From NCBI GenBank assembly GCA_009744235.1, contig WPHV01000010.1, positions 124,001 to 188,000 of the forward strand: a DNA stretch of 64,000 nucleotides, given 5' to 3'. The notes beneath the pieces are model-generated. The model saw only the letters and a program-made list of their open reading frames with translations, was not told the origin of the DNA and did no database searches. Position 1 is the first letter of the stretch, and each line of letters starts with the position of its first letter. The stretch comes from Gillisella vitis (GTDB lineage: Bacteria > Pseudomonadota > Alphaproteobacteria > Rhizobiales > Rhizobiaceae). Of this stretch, positions 52,901 to 60,674 are shown one piece after another. Made by a program: the position numbers and the translations under genes.

Positions 52901-53095
52901 CGGGGTGGAAACGGACGTCGCCATGGTTTCCGGCGAGGCACCTGACAGGGTCGCCGTCACGTTGATGGTAGGAAAGTCCACTTTGGGCAGAGCGGCCACC
53001 GGTAGAAGCCGATAACCGGCCAGTCCGGCCAGAACCAGGCCGATGGCAAGCAGAATGGTGGCAACAGGCCGATTGATGCAAAAAGCAGGGATCAT
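49961..53095 (-). CDS. RND multidrug efflux permease (MdtB/MdtC-like)
   Basis: A 1044-residue inner-membrane pump with 12 helices and two large periplasmic loops. It starts MIPAFCINRPVATILLAIGLVLAGLAGYRLLPVAALPKVDFPTI; helix 4 bears the proton-relay acidic residues in LTLAVGLVVDDAIVMLENILRHVEEG; the matching Lys/Thr region is VSQLLTLFITPVIFVEMDRF. The ALPKVDFPTINV text is typical of MdtB/MuxB, not of AcrB. No outer-membrane factor gene is adjacent, so it must use a TolC-like channel encoded elsewhere. Overlaps the adaptor gene by ATGA. Confidence 0.93.
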   Translation of the reverse strand: MIPAFCINRPVATILLAIGLVLAGLAGYRLLPVAALPKVDFPTINVTATLSGASPETMATSVSTPLIKQFETIPGISEISATNSLGNSSVVLQFDLNRDIDAAAADVQAAISRASRQLPSNMTSDPSYRKTNPADSPVLLLAINSDEMPRSQVDSIAENIISPLLSTLNGVAQVSIYGSQTYAVRIGVDPAKLQARGLGVDTLTSAIAGANSQVPIGTLQMANQSLTINANTQRTNAEEFKSLVISTTSNGAPIHLSDVANVRDSVDNLDAGSWFDGKQAIILAIQRQPDANTVEVVDEVLAKLPALQKQLPPSLKINVMNDSSTAIREAIHDVQFTLFLTIALVILVIYLFTGHLTATLIPGLAVPLSLIATFGGMYVLGYSIDNISLLGLTLAVGLVVDDAIVMLENILRHVEEGMPPMQAALKGAGEVSYTIISMSISLVAVFIPILLMGGVVGRLFNEFGMVVTMAILSSALVSLTVTPMLAARISSHSSRPPLIVRWFDAGFAKTQRGYDKSVRWCLNHRFVVMMVFVASIAGSGWLFHTLPSSFFPQEDIGRLTVSTQAREDISYAAMRDLQSKVAEELKTNPAVDHVTSIVGGSSRSPLNNGTIFVQLKPKDNRPPLAQTLNEMRQKLSKIAGIRSYITPQQNLRFGGRSTASQYQLVVQALSTKATDEWSSKIQAAMRQDPLFTDVTSDAQNNAIAADINIDNGKAAAFGITNDQLRKTLEMAFSGYNAAQIQSTGDSYDVIVEFDRNKPWDDEFLRDILVRSSSTGTLVPLSNFATVKRHNAPVTVNQTGQLVSTTVSFNLPDGISLSDATARIDQIKTEIGVPNDVFTSYGGTAAIFQQSQSNTGLLILAAVLTIYVVLGVLYESFIHPLTILSGLPAAAFGALLALKLLNFDMSVIALIGLLMLIGIVKKNAIMMIDVAVELIREHGETPAKAIHEACVRRFRPIMMTTFCALLGALPIALGHGASSELRQPLGIAVVGGLIVSQLLTLFITPVIFVEMDRFGKFLTRLVRRDKGHHAANSEDGPSKPAMAAE

Positions 53096-54387
53096 CGGGT
53101 GATATCCTTCGGCTCGTTTTCAGCCACTTTCTGGCCAGCAAACTGTTCCAGAACAGTCTGTCCGTCGGCAAGCTGTACCTGACCTTCCACCACGACGTGA
53201 TCGCCTTCCTTGAGGCCCGAGGCAATCGCCGCCATGTCGCCATTGGCGCGCAGGACGGAAACCTTGGTTGCCTTGACCTTGCTGTCGCTGTTGACCGTAT
53301 AGACGAAGAAGCCTTCAGCGCCGGGGCGAACGGCTACGGTTGGCACGAGGATGTTACGCTGGTCTGTCTGGAAGCGAACGGTGACATTGGCGCTCTGACC
53401 GGGCCAAAGAACGCCCTTGTCGTTTTGAAACTCTGCCTTGACAAGAACAGTCCCCGACGCGGTGTCCACGCTATTGTCGAAGAAGGACAGTTTGCCCTGA
53501 ACCGGCACGCCGCCGGTCGAGGCGGGATCGACATCGACCACCACATCCTTGCCTGAAAACGCCTGATGCAATTGCGGCAGGTAGCGTTCCGCCATCTGGA
53601 ATTTCACATAGATCGGATTATAGCGGGTGATGGTGACAATCGCGGTTCCGGCGCTGACATAGGCGCCGATGCTGAGCTGGATACTTCCGAGCCGGCCATC
53701 AAAGGGCGCCCGGATTTTCATATGCTCCAGGTCGACCATATCGGAGGCCAGCGTGGCCTTATCGGCGTCGACCTTGGCAGCAGCCGAGTCGCGCGACGCC
53801 TTGGCCTGTTCGTAGGCCTGCTGTGATTGCGCATTCTGCTTCAAGAGGCTTTCCGCACGCGTCAAGGCCGCCTCGTATTCGGCCAGGCTGGCCTGGTCGG
53901 CAACGATATTGGCCTGGTCCTTGTCCACTGTTGCCTTTGCGATCCGGTCATCAAGCCGGGCAATCAGATCTCCGGCTTTCACTTCCTGGCCGTCCTTGGC
54001 GATCACGTCCTGAAGCAGCCCGCTCTGGAGGGCGGCCAATGTCGTGGTATCTTCCGCTTCGGCCCAGCCTGTTGCCGTGGCATCCATTGGCAGATTGCCC
54101 ATGCTGGCCGCAACGGTCTTGACCGATGCCGGTCCGCCATTGCGCCGACCGCCACTTTTTCCGCCACCTTGGCCTGCCGGTTTACCGGCTTCCTGTCCTG
54201 AGGCCCGATCTGAAGATTGCCCGTTTGCTTGGGCTGTTGCCTGTTCGGCACCCGGCTTGTGGCCCGCCGTCTGGCTGGCTTGGCTCAGAAACGGAACCTT
54301 GTCGAGATAAGGAATTTGGTCGCGATATATCCACCCGCCGACGGCAAGGATTGCGATGATGCTGGAGGCGGTCCAGAATTTTTTCAT
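53092..54387 (-). CDS. RND efflux membrane-fusion (adaptor) protein
   Basis: A 431-residue periplasmic adaptor: a membrane anchor (about 4-22), a Gln/Gly/Lys-rich linker (about 45-90), a lipoyl domain with VIAKDGQEVKAGDLIARLDDRI, a coiled-coil hairpin (DKDQANIVADQASLAEYEAALTRAE), a second lipoyl half with VDLEHMKIRAPFDGRLGSIQLSIGAYV and a beta-barrel. The SVKTVAASMGNLPMDATATGWAEAEDTTTL opening is usual for MdtA-type adaptors. The linker is longer than normal. It precedes and overlaps the pump gene; the palindrome at 54519-54560 lies upstream. Confidence 0.93.
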   Translation of the reverse strand: MKKFWTASSIIAILAVGGWIYRDQIPYLDKVPFLSQASQTAGHKPGAEQATAQANGQSSDRASGQEAGKPAGQGGGKSGGRRNGGPASVKTVAASMGNLPMDATATGWAEAEDTTTLAALQSGLLQDVIAKDGQEVKAGDLIARLDDRIAKATVDKDQANIVADQASLAEYEAALTRAESLLKQNAQSQQAYEQAKASRDSAAAKVDADKATLASDMVDLEHMKIRAPFDGRLGSIQLSIGAYVSAGTAIVTITRYNPIYVKFQMAERYLPQLHQAFSGKDVVVDVDPASTGGVPVQGKLSFFDNSVDTASGTVLVKAEFQNDKGVLWPGQSANVTVRFQTDQRNILVPTVAVRPGAEGFFVYTVNSDSKVKATKVSVLRANGDMAAIASGLKEGDHVVVEGQVQLADGQTVLEQFAGQKVAENEPKDITR

Positions 54388-54518
54388 GTGTCAGGGCCTG
54401 ATGAAGCTTGAGCTGGTCGTTCATCCTATCATTATTGAATTAATGCACCGCGAAAATAACAGAGACGCACACTATCGATCAACTCGCGGTGAGTTATCCT
54501 TAAATTCTTGTAATAAAG

Positions 54519-54560
54519 TCGTATTTAGTGACATTGATATTGGTTCGTCACTAAATACGA
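54519..54560. promoter_or_regulatory. 14-bp inverted repeat between the SDR and efflux genes
   Basis: TCGTATTTAGTGAC (54519-54532) and GTCACTAAATACGA (54547-54560) are exactly complementary, separated by 14 bases. It lies 18 bases after the SDR stop and about 130 bases before the adaptor start. There is no U-run, and the long AT-containing arms fit an operator better than a terminator. No regulator gene lies beside it. Confidence 0.55.
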
Positions 54561-54577
54561 TGGTTTGGGCGGATTGT

Positions 54578-55363
54578 TCAAAGAGATTTAGCGCCGCCGC
54601 CATCAACCCGCAGCATTGTGCCGGTGATGTAGGCAGCGGGGACGGAGCAGAGAAAAGCACCTGCGGCGGCAAATTCCTCCACCTTGCCAAGCCGGCCTAT
54701 CGGGATGGTTTTGATCGAGCTTTCGCGAACCTCTTGCAGCGATTTTCCCTGGCGTTTGGCATTGGCGCCGTCCAGCTCATCAATCCGGTCGGTATGGATT
54801 CGTCCGGGCAGGAGAAGATTGGCGGTGATGCCGAAGGAGGCTATTTCGGAAGATAATGTCTTGTTCCAGCCGACCAACGCGCCGCGCAACGTGTTGGAAA
54901 GCGCCAGATTGGCAATTGGCTCAATCACACCAGACGAAGCAACGGTGAGAATGCGTCCGAAGCCCTGCGCCTTCATCTGGGGAACCAGCGCGTTGGTTAG
55001 CGTAATGATCCGCACCACCATGGACTGAAAGAAGATGTGGAGCTTTTCATCGTCCATGTCTTCCACGGTGCCGGGTGTCGGCCCGCCGGTATTGTTGACG
55101 AGGATATCGATGCCGCCAAGTTTTACGGCGACCGCTTCAACGAGCGTGGCGACGAAATCAGTATCCGAGAGATCCGCCACCACATAGTCCGCCTTGCCGC
55201 CAGCCTTGACGATGTCAGCGCAATTGGCCTCAAGCTTGTCTTTTGTGCGTCCGCAGATCAGCACATGCGCGCCTTCGGCGGCCAGTGCATTGGCGATGCC
55301 TTGTCCAAGTCCGCGAGATGCGGCGAGAACAACCGCCCGCTTGCCGGAAATGCCGAGATCCAT
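54578..55363 (-). CDS. SDR-family oxidoreductase lacking the YxxxK motif
   Basis: A 261-residue Rossmann-fold protein. The cofactor loop AASRGLGQG (14-22) and NNTGGP (90-95) are present, as is the C-terminal GRLGKVEEFAAAGAFLCSVPAAYITGTMLRVDGG typical of classical SDRs. The catalytic Ser region is VASSGVIEPIANLALSNTLRGAL: where Tyr and Lys are expected at residues 156 and 160 there are Ser and Arg. Such SDRs form a recognised divergent group with unclear chemistry. The start at 55363 is chosen because AAGGAA lies 6 bases before it, whereas the frame extends to 55432. Confidence 0.85.
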   Translation of the reverse strand: MDLGISGKRAVVLAASRGLGQGIANALAAEGAHVLICGRTKDKLEANCADIVKAGGKADYVVADLSDTDFVATLVEAVAVKLGGIDILVNNTGGPTPGTVEDMDDEKLHIFFQSMVVRIITLTNALVPQMKAQGFGRILTVASSGVIEPIANLALSNTLRGALVGWNKTLSSEIASFGITANLLLPGRIHTDRIDELDGANAKRQGKSLQEVRESSIKTIPIGRLGKVEEFAAAGAFLCSVPAAYITGTMLRVDGGGAKSL

Positions 55364-55645
55364 TGTGAATTCCTTTTTGTGAATGACGATGCGATTTTCA
55401 CGCGAACCTAACAAGCGGGGATGTAAAATCAAAGGCGCAGAAAGCGATAAGCTCCTGCGGTCAGCATGTCATCCATTTCCCGGCGTCACAGTAATTGACG
55501 TGCACGTAAACGGAAGATATTCTTGTCCCTCATAGCACCTCGCAGGGATTTCACGCCTTGCCCTGTCGCAACCTGGCTCGACAAGCCCGGTTTGATTTGA
55601 CAAGGAAGAGGTCCATATGGGGAAAAAGCCGAGCGGAGAAAAACG

Positions 55646-57307
55646 ATGAGCGAACAAGAGCTGCCCGAGCGCGAGAGCATGGAATTCGACGTGGTGATTG
55701 TCGGTGCGGGGCCTGCTGGCCTTTCGGCTGCCATTCGCCTCAAGCAGGTCAATCCCGATCTGACGGTTGTTGTGCTGGAAAAGGGTGCGGAGGTCGGCGC
55801 CCATATTCTCTCCGGGGCTGTGGTCGATCCGGTTGGAGTCGATAAGCTTCTTCCCGATTGGCGCAAGGAAGCCGATCATCCGTTCAAGACCGAAGTCACC
55901 GCCGATCATTTCCTGTTTCTCGGTCCCGCTGGCTCCGTTCGCCTGCCCAACGCGCTGATGCCGCCGCTGATGAACAATCACGGCAATTACATCGTCTCGC
56001 TTGGTAATGTCTGTCGCTGGCTGGCGGGCCATGCCGAGGCGCTGGGTGTCGAGATCTATCCGGGCTTTGCCGCAACCGAATTGCTTTATAATGAGGCTGG
56101 TGCGGTGATTGGTGTTGCCACCGGTGATATGGGCGTCGAAAAGAACGGCGAACCCGGCTCCAGTTACACACGCGGCATGGAATTGCTGGGCAAATATTTG
56201 CTGATCGGCGAAGGCGTGCGTGGCTCGCTGGCAAAGCAACTGATCGCCAAATTTGATCTGTCACGCGATAGCGATGTGCAGAAATTTGGCCTCGGCATCA
56301 AGGAACTGTGGCAGGTCAAGCCCGAGCACCACAAACCCGGTCTGGTGCAGCACTCGTTCGGCTGGCCGCTGGACATGAAAACCGGCGGCGGCTCGTTCCT
56401 CTATCATCTGGAGGACAATCTGGTTGCGGTCGGCTTTGTCGTGCATCTGAACTACAAGAATCCCTATCTCTATCCGTTTGAGGAGTTCCAGCGCTTCAAG
56501 ACCCATCCGGCCATTCGCAACACTTTTGAGGGTGCCAAGCGGATTTCCTATGGAGCACGGGCGATTACCGAAGGTGGCTATCAGTCGGTGCCGAAATTGT
56601 CCTTCCCCGGTGGGGCGCTGCTGGGCTGTTCGGCGGGCATGGTCAATGTGCCGCGCATCAAGGGTAGCCATAATGCTGTGCTGTCGGGGATGATGGCGGC
56701 GGAAAAGATTGCCGAGGCGATTGCCGCAGGCCGCGCCAATGACGAGCCGGTCGAGATCGAAAACAGCTGGCGCGGCAGCGAAATAGGCACGGATTTGCGG
56801 CGAGTGCGAAACGTCAAGCCGCTGTGGTCGAAACTTGGCACGGTGCTCGGCGTGGCGCTGGGTGGGCTGGATATGTGGACCAACCAGCTCTTCGGCTTTT
56901 CTGTCTTCGGGACGCTGAAACATGGCAAGACCGATGCTGAGAGTCTTGAACCGGCTGCACAGCATAAGAAGATCGACTACCCCAGGCCCGATGGCGTGCT
57001 GACCTTCGACCGCCTGTCTTCGGTGTTCCTGTCCAACACCAATCACGAGGAAGACCAGCCGGTGCATCTGAAGGTCAAGGACATGGCCCTGCAGAAGAAC
57101 TCCGAGCTTGGCGTCTATGCCGGTCCGTCCAGCCGCTACTGTCCCGCCGGGGTTTATGAATGGGTGGAGAAGGAGGGCGAGCCGAGCTTCGTCATCAACG
57201 CCCAGAACTGCGTCCACTGCAAGACCTGCGACATCAAGGACCCGAACCAGAACATCACCTGGGTGCCGCCACAAGGAGGCGAAGGACCGGTTTATCCGAA
57301 CATGTAA
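55646..57307 (+). CDS. Electron-transfer flavoprotein:ubiquinone oxidoreductase
   Basis: A 553-residue membrane-associated flavoprotein passing electrons from ETF (fatty acid and amino acid oxidation) to ubiquinone. The FAD site is DVVIVGAGPAGLSAAIRL (about residues 13-30); GAHILSGAVVDP, GCSAGMVNVPRIKGSHNA and PAGVYEW follow. The C-terminal 4Fe-4S site is CVHCKTCDIKDPNQNITWVPPQGGEGPVYPNM, with the fourth Cys in SSRYCPAGVYEW. Full-length. The last codons and stop belong to the first unit of a 74-bp tandem repeat (57273-57455). Confidence 0.95.
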   Translation: MSEQELPERESMEFDVVIVGAGPAGLSAAIRLKQVNPDLTVVVLEKGAEVGAHILSGAVVDPVGVDKLLPDWRKEADHPFKTEVTADHFLFLGPAGSVRLPNALMPPLMNNHGNYIVSLGNVCRWLAGHAEALGVEIYPGFAATELLYNEAGAVIGVATGDMGVEKNGEPGSSYTRGMELLGKYLLIGEGVRGSLAKQLIAKFDLSRDSDVQKFGLGIKELWQVKPEHHKPGLVQHSFGWPLDMKTGGGSFLYHLEDNLVAVGFVVHLNYKNPYLYPFEEFQRFKTHPAIRNTFEGAKRISYGARAITEGGYQSVPKLSFPGGALLGCSAGMVNVPRIKGSHNAVLSGMMAAEKIAEAIAAGRANDEPVEIENSWRGSEIGTDLRRVRNVKPLWSKLGTVLGVALGGLDMWTNQLFGFSVFGTLKHGKTDAESLEPAAQHKKIDYPRPDGVLTFDRLSSVFLSNTNHEEDQPVHLKVKDMALQKNSELGVYAGPSSRYCPAGVYEWVEKEGEPSFVINAQNCVHCKTCDIKDPNQNITWVPPQGGEGPVYPNM

Positions 57308-57455
57308 TGTTCGGGTATAGCGGTCCGCACGGACCTCCGTTGGGGAAAGGAGGCGAAGGACCGGTTTATCCGAACATGTAATGTTCGGGTATAGCGGTCC
57401 GCACGGACCTCCGTTGGGGAAAGGAGGCGAAGGACCGGTTTATCCGAACATGTAA
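57273..57455. repeat. 74-bp tandem repeat duplicating the 3' end of the ETF-QO gene
   Basis: AAGGAGGCGAAGGACCGG recurs at 57273, 57347 and 57421, an exact 74-base period. Units 1 and 2 are full length; unit 3 stops after CCGAACATGTAA. Each full unit contains CCGAACAT-GTA-ATGTTCGG (a hairpin over the stop codon) and GGTCCG-CA-CGGACC. Because 74 is not a multiple of 3 and each unit ends in TAA, units 2 and 3 are noncoding. Confidence 0.95.
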
Positions 57456-57570
57456 AGGCGGTCCGCACGTCCTTAATATCTGCATCAGGCCGTTGGTTGG
57501 ATATTTTTATCAACCGTACCGGTTTGCACTTGAAATGACTTGCGAAAGCTGGTGATCGTCTATACGAAAC

Positions 57571-57601
57571 GTCAATAGGTCAGTAATGTTGACCTATTGA
57601 C
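57571..57601 (+). promoter_or_regulatory. 12-bp inverted repeat (putative operator) before ilvE
   Basis: GTCAATAGGTCA (57571-57582) and TGACCTATTGAC (57590-57601) are perfectly complementary with a 7-base centre. It ends 22 bases before the ATG and 6 bases before the ribosome site. Symmetry and position suggest binding of a dimeric regulator close to the start. The regulator is not identified. Confidence 0.65.
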
Positions 57602-57623
57602 TGATTTGAGGAGATCACCTGTC

Positions 57624-58727
57624 ATGTCTGCCGCAACCGCAAAGCCGGAATTCATCGTCAAGCCGAATGCGAACCCCATGCCGGAAGCAGAGCGCCTCGA
57701 GGCGTTCCAGAGCCTGGGCTTTGGCACGCTGTTCAGCGACCATATGGCGGTGATCCAATGGAATGTGGTGAAGGGCTGGCATTCGGCGGAGATTACCGCG
57801 CGCGGACCATTTGCCATCGATCCGGCAGCCGCGGTGCTGCATTACGCCCAGGAAATTTTTGAGGGGATGAAGGCGTACCGTACGGCGGAAGGTCGCGTCG
57901 TGCTGTTTCGCCCGGATGAAAATGCCCGCCGTTTCAACGAGTCTGCACGGCGCATGGCGATGCCGGAAATTCCCGAGGAGTTGTTTCTCGAAGCCATTGA
58001 TAAACTGGTCAAGGCCGATGCAAAGTGGATTCCGGAGGGTGAGGGCAGCCTTTACCTGCGGCCTTTCATGTTTGCCAGCGAAGCGTTTTTGGGTGTGCGA
58101 CCGGCACGTGACTATATTTTCTGCGTCATCGCCTCGCCGGTTGGCCCCTATTTCAAGGGCGGCGCCAAGGCGGTGAAGATCTGGGTTTCGGAAAACTACA
58201 CCCGCGCCGCTCCCGGCGGCACCGGTGCCGCCAAATGCGGCGGCAATTATGCGGCAAGCCTGATTGCCCAGCAGGAAGCGGTCGAGCATGGCTGCGATCA
58301 GGTGGCTTTCCTGGATGCCGCCGAGCATAAGTGGCTGGAAGAACTGGGTGGCATGAACGTGTTTTTCGTTATGGACGACGGTTCGCTGGTGACGCCGCCT
58401 CTGGGGGGCACCATCCTCCCAGGCATTACCCGTAATTCGTTGATCTCGCTCATCAAAGACCAGGGCGTGACAGTGCATGAACGCCCGTATTCCTTCGATG
58501 AATGGCAGGCGGATGCCAAAAGTGGCAAGCTGAAGGAAGCCTTCGCCTGCGGCACGGCGGCTGTGGTGGCCGGCATCGGCGAGGTCAAATTCACCGACGG
58601 TGGCTTTGTGATCGGCAATGGCGAGACCGGTCCGACCACCCTGAAAATCCGCGAGCAATTGGTCAATATCCAGCGCGGCAAGAGCAATGACCCGCATGGC
58701 TGGGTGCGGCGGATCGAAGGCGTCTGA
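57624..58727 (+). CDS. ilvE: Branched-chain-amino-acid aminotransferase
   Basis: A 367-residue PLP fold-type IV enzyme interconverting Leu, Ile and Val with their keto acids. LHYAQEIFEGMKAYR, ENARRFNESARRMAMPEIP and YLRPFMFASEAFLGVRPA are standard; the PLP Lys is in GTGAAKCGGNYAASL (about residue 203) and the phosphate site near GTAAVVAGIGEV. The length is that of the BCAT type II branch (about 365). GAGGAG precedes the ATG at 57624; the upstream TTG at 57597 would include this site and is rejected. A perfect hairpin terminator follows. Confidence 0.94.
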   Translation: MSAATAKPEFIVKPNANPMPEAERLEAFQSLGFGTLFSDHMAVIQWNVVKGWHSAEITARGPFAIDPAAAVLHYAQEIFEGMKAYRTAEGRVVLFRPDENARRFNESARRMAMPEIPEELFLEAIDKLVKADAKWIPEGEGSLYLRPFMFASEAFLGVRPARDYIFCVIASPVGPYFKGGAKAVKIWVSENYTRAAPGGTGAAKCGGNYAASLIAQQEAVEHGCDQVAFLDAAEHKWLEELGGMNVFFVMDDGSLVTPPLGGTILPGITRNSLISLIKDQGVTVHERPYSFDEWQADAKSGKLKEAFACGTAAVVAGIGEVKFTDGGFVIGNGETGPTTLKIREQLVNIQRGKSNDPHGWVRRIEGV

Positions 58728-58730
58728 TAC

Positions 58731-58759
58731 AAAAGGCCGGGAGTGATCCCGGCCTTTTT
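58731..58759 (+). terminator. Rho-independent terminator of ilvE
   Basis: AAAAGGCCGGGA (58731-58742), loop GTGA, then TCCCGGCCTTTTT (58747-58759). A long GC-rich stem with a T-run, 4 bases after the ilvE stop. Confidence 0.92.
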
Positions 58760-59024
58760 AATTATATTCTCAATAGTAAATATGATTTTCTTTTCTATGT
58801 TTCGGCATGATTTACTGCGTGACGTGCAATATAAAACACCGCACATTCTACGGTTGTCTGTAGATTTTCACATTTTGCGCATAATTTGTTCTTATGGTTT
58901 GCCTGGTTAGGTACGCAGGTTTCCCTTGCAAGCCAAGCAAACTCACGCTTCCTTTGTTCTCGTTTGTCTTTCGGGAAAATCGCATTAACCTTTCCCCGAC
59001 AGACTGTAAGGGCTGTTGAAGATC

Positions 59025-60317
59025 ATGGCAGTGCATCCCGGAAATGCAGACCGCTTGAAACAACCACCAAGATCCATTTTTAACGCCATTTCGGATTGGG
59101 CCTTGGCCTCGGCGCTGTCGCGCATCGTCACCATTGGGTGTCTTGATATTGTGACGGCTAGTGGCAAGACGCTTTCATTTGGTGACCGTACGGGTGACCC
59201 TGTCACCGTTCGCTTCGCCGATACGGCTGCCCAATGGGCTTTTTTGATCGATGCTGATATGCGGCTGGGCGAGCTCTATATGGATGAGCGGTTCTTTGTC
59301 GATCAGGGAACCATGTTCGATTTTGTATCCGTGGTGCTGCGGGAGGCGCAAAATGCCACCCATCCACTGATCGCCCGGATTATCGACGATGTGAGAACCC
59401 GGTTCAGGATCTTTCGCCATCGCAATCTTCCAGCCAGATCCAAACAGAATGTCGCGCACCATTACGATCTGGATGCACGGCTTTACGAACTCTTCCTGGA
59501 TGAAGACCGCCAGTATTCCTGCGCCTATTTCGAGCATGATACCCAGAGCCTGGACGACGCCCAGCGCGCCAAGAAAGACCATCTTGCCGCCAAGCTGCGC
59601 CTCAAACCGGGAAACCGTGTGCTGGATATCGGCTGCGGCTGGGGCGGTCTTGCCCTTCATCTGGCCGATAGGGCGGTGGGTGGGGAGGTCGTGGGCGTCA
59701 CCTTGTCCGAAGAGCAACTAGCCTATGCGGTGAAGCGGCCTCGCAAGTCTGCCACCGAGGCGGCCAATGTCGATTTCCGACTGATGGATTATCGCAGCCT
59801 GGAAGGATCGTTCGACCGCATCGTCTCGGTCGGCATGTTCGAGCATGTCGGCCTTGCGGCCTACAGGACGTTTTTCAGCAAATGCAGCACGCTGCTGGCC
59901 GATGATGGCGTGATGGTGCTGCACACGATCGGCTGTTCCGCAACGCCGGGCTTCACCACGCCATGGCTCGACAAATATATCTTCCCCGGCGGCTATATTC
60001 CGGCGCTCTCTGAAATCGTTCCTGAAATCGAGAAGGCTGGCCTGACGATCACGGATGTCGAGGTGCTGCGCATCCACTATGCCAAAACCTTGCGCCACTG
60101 GCGCGACCGCTTTACCGCCCGATGGGCAGAGGCGGCCACCCTCTATGACGACCGCTTCTGCCGGATGTGGGACTATTATCTATCAACTGCCGAAGCTGCC
60201 TTCTATCACGAGGATCTCGTCGTCTTTCAGATCCAGATAGCCAAGAAAAACAATATCCTGCCGCTGACGCGGGATTATATTTTGACCGATCACGAAAAGC
60301 ATGTCGCCGCCGTATAA
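59025..60317 (+). CDS. cfa: Cyclopropane-fatty-acyl-phospholipid synthase
   Basis: A 430-residue SAM-dependent methyltransferase that converts cis double bonds of membrane lipids into cyclopropane rings. SAM motif I is VLDIGCGWGGLALHLA (about residues 198-213). HHYDLDARLYELFLDEDRQYSCAYFEHDTQSLDDAQRAKKDHLA, SVGMFEHVG and FPGGYIPALSEIVPEIEKAGL are family hallmarks, as is the C-terminal RMWDYYLSTAEAAFYHEDLVVFQIQIAKK. The N-terminal 130 residues form the usual lipid-binding domain. The ATG at 59025 is chosen over TTG at 59016; the ribosome site is weak. Confidence 0.94.
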   Translation: MAVHPGNADRLKQPPRSIFNAISDWALASALSRIVTIGCLDIVTASGKTLSFGDRTGDPVTVRFADTAAQWAFLIDADMRLGELYMDERFFVDQGTMFDFVSVVLREAQNATHPLIARIIDDVRTRFRIFRHRNLPARSKQNVAHHYDLDARLYELFLDEDRQYSCAYFEHDTQSLDDAQRAKKDHLAAKLRLKPGNRVLDIGCGWGGLALHLADRAVGGEVVGVTLSEEQLAYAVKRPRKSATEAANVDFRLMDYRSLEGSFDRIVSVGMFEHVGLAAYRTFFSKCSTLLADDGVMVLHTIGCSATPGFTTPWLDKYIFPGGYIPALSEIVPEIEKAGLTITDVEVLRIHYAKTLRHWRDRFTARWAEAATLYDDRFCRMWDYYLSTAEAAFYHEDLVVFQIQIAKKNNILPLTRDYILTDHEKHVAAV

Positions 60318-60329
60318 GACGCACGACGA

Positions 60330-60659
60330 TCAGTTCGTCGGCAGGAATCGGTGATAGCTATCGGGGTCGGTGAGGATGTCGCGCACCATATCAAAGAATT
60401 CGGGAACTGTCTGGCCCAGTGTCTGGGGTGAAAAATCAAACCAGTAGCGTTTGGAAAATTCGCCTTCGATGTCATTGTGATAGCGGCGCAAGAACTCGTG
60501 CATTTCCTGCACTAATTGTTGCTTTCTGGTGTCCTCGGTCAATCGGGCATAGCCAGCAATCGCCGCGGGTACGCTTTGATATTCCAAATCCATATCCTGA
60601 TGAAGATAGCTGCCAATCAGGCCTGAAAGTGCGTCGAAATCGTCAGTCATTGTTGGCAT
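60330..60659 (-). CDS. CdiI-like immunity protein
   Basis: A 109-residue acidic protein: FDALSGLIGSYLHQDMDLEYQS, AIAGYARLTEDTRKQQLVQEMHEFLRRY and WFDFSPQTLGQTVPEFFDMVRDIL. This pattern (a GSYFHQDW-like opening, then two helices and a D-rich end) is that of the contact-dependent growth inhibition immunity family CdiI_2. It lies 15 bases after the toxin stop in the same direction, the normal effector-immunity order. The exact start is uncertain (60659 or 60650). It presumably binds the toxin domain encoded just upstream. Confidence 0.8.
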   Translation of the reverse strand: MPTMTDDFDALSGLIGSYLHQDMDLEYQSVPAAIAGYARLTEDTRKQQLVQEMHEFLRRYHNDIEGEFSKRYWFDFSPQTLGQTVPEFFDMVRDILTDPDSYHRFLPTN

Positions 60660-60674
60660 GGTCAATCGTTACTC

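Noticed and set aside
55469..56239. 256-residue minus-strand open frame
   Set aside because: Mostly antisense to the start of the ETF-QO gene, where the FAD motif fixes the true frame.
57273..57455. CRISPR array or coding repeat
   Set aside because: The units are contiguous without unique spacers, and every unit contains a stop with a period not divisible by three, so it is a simple tandem duplication.
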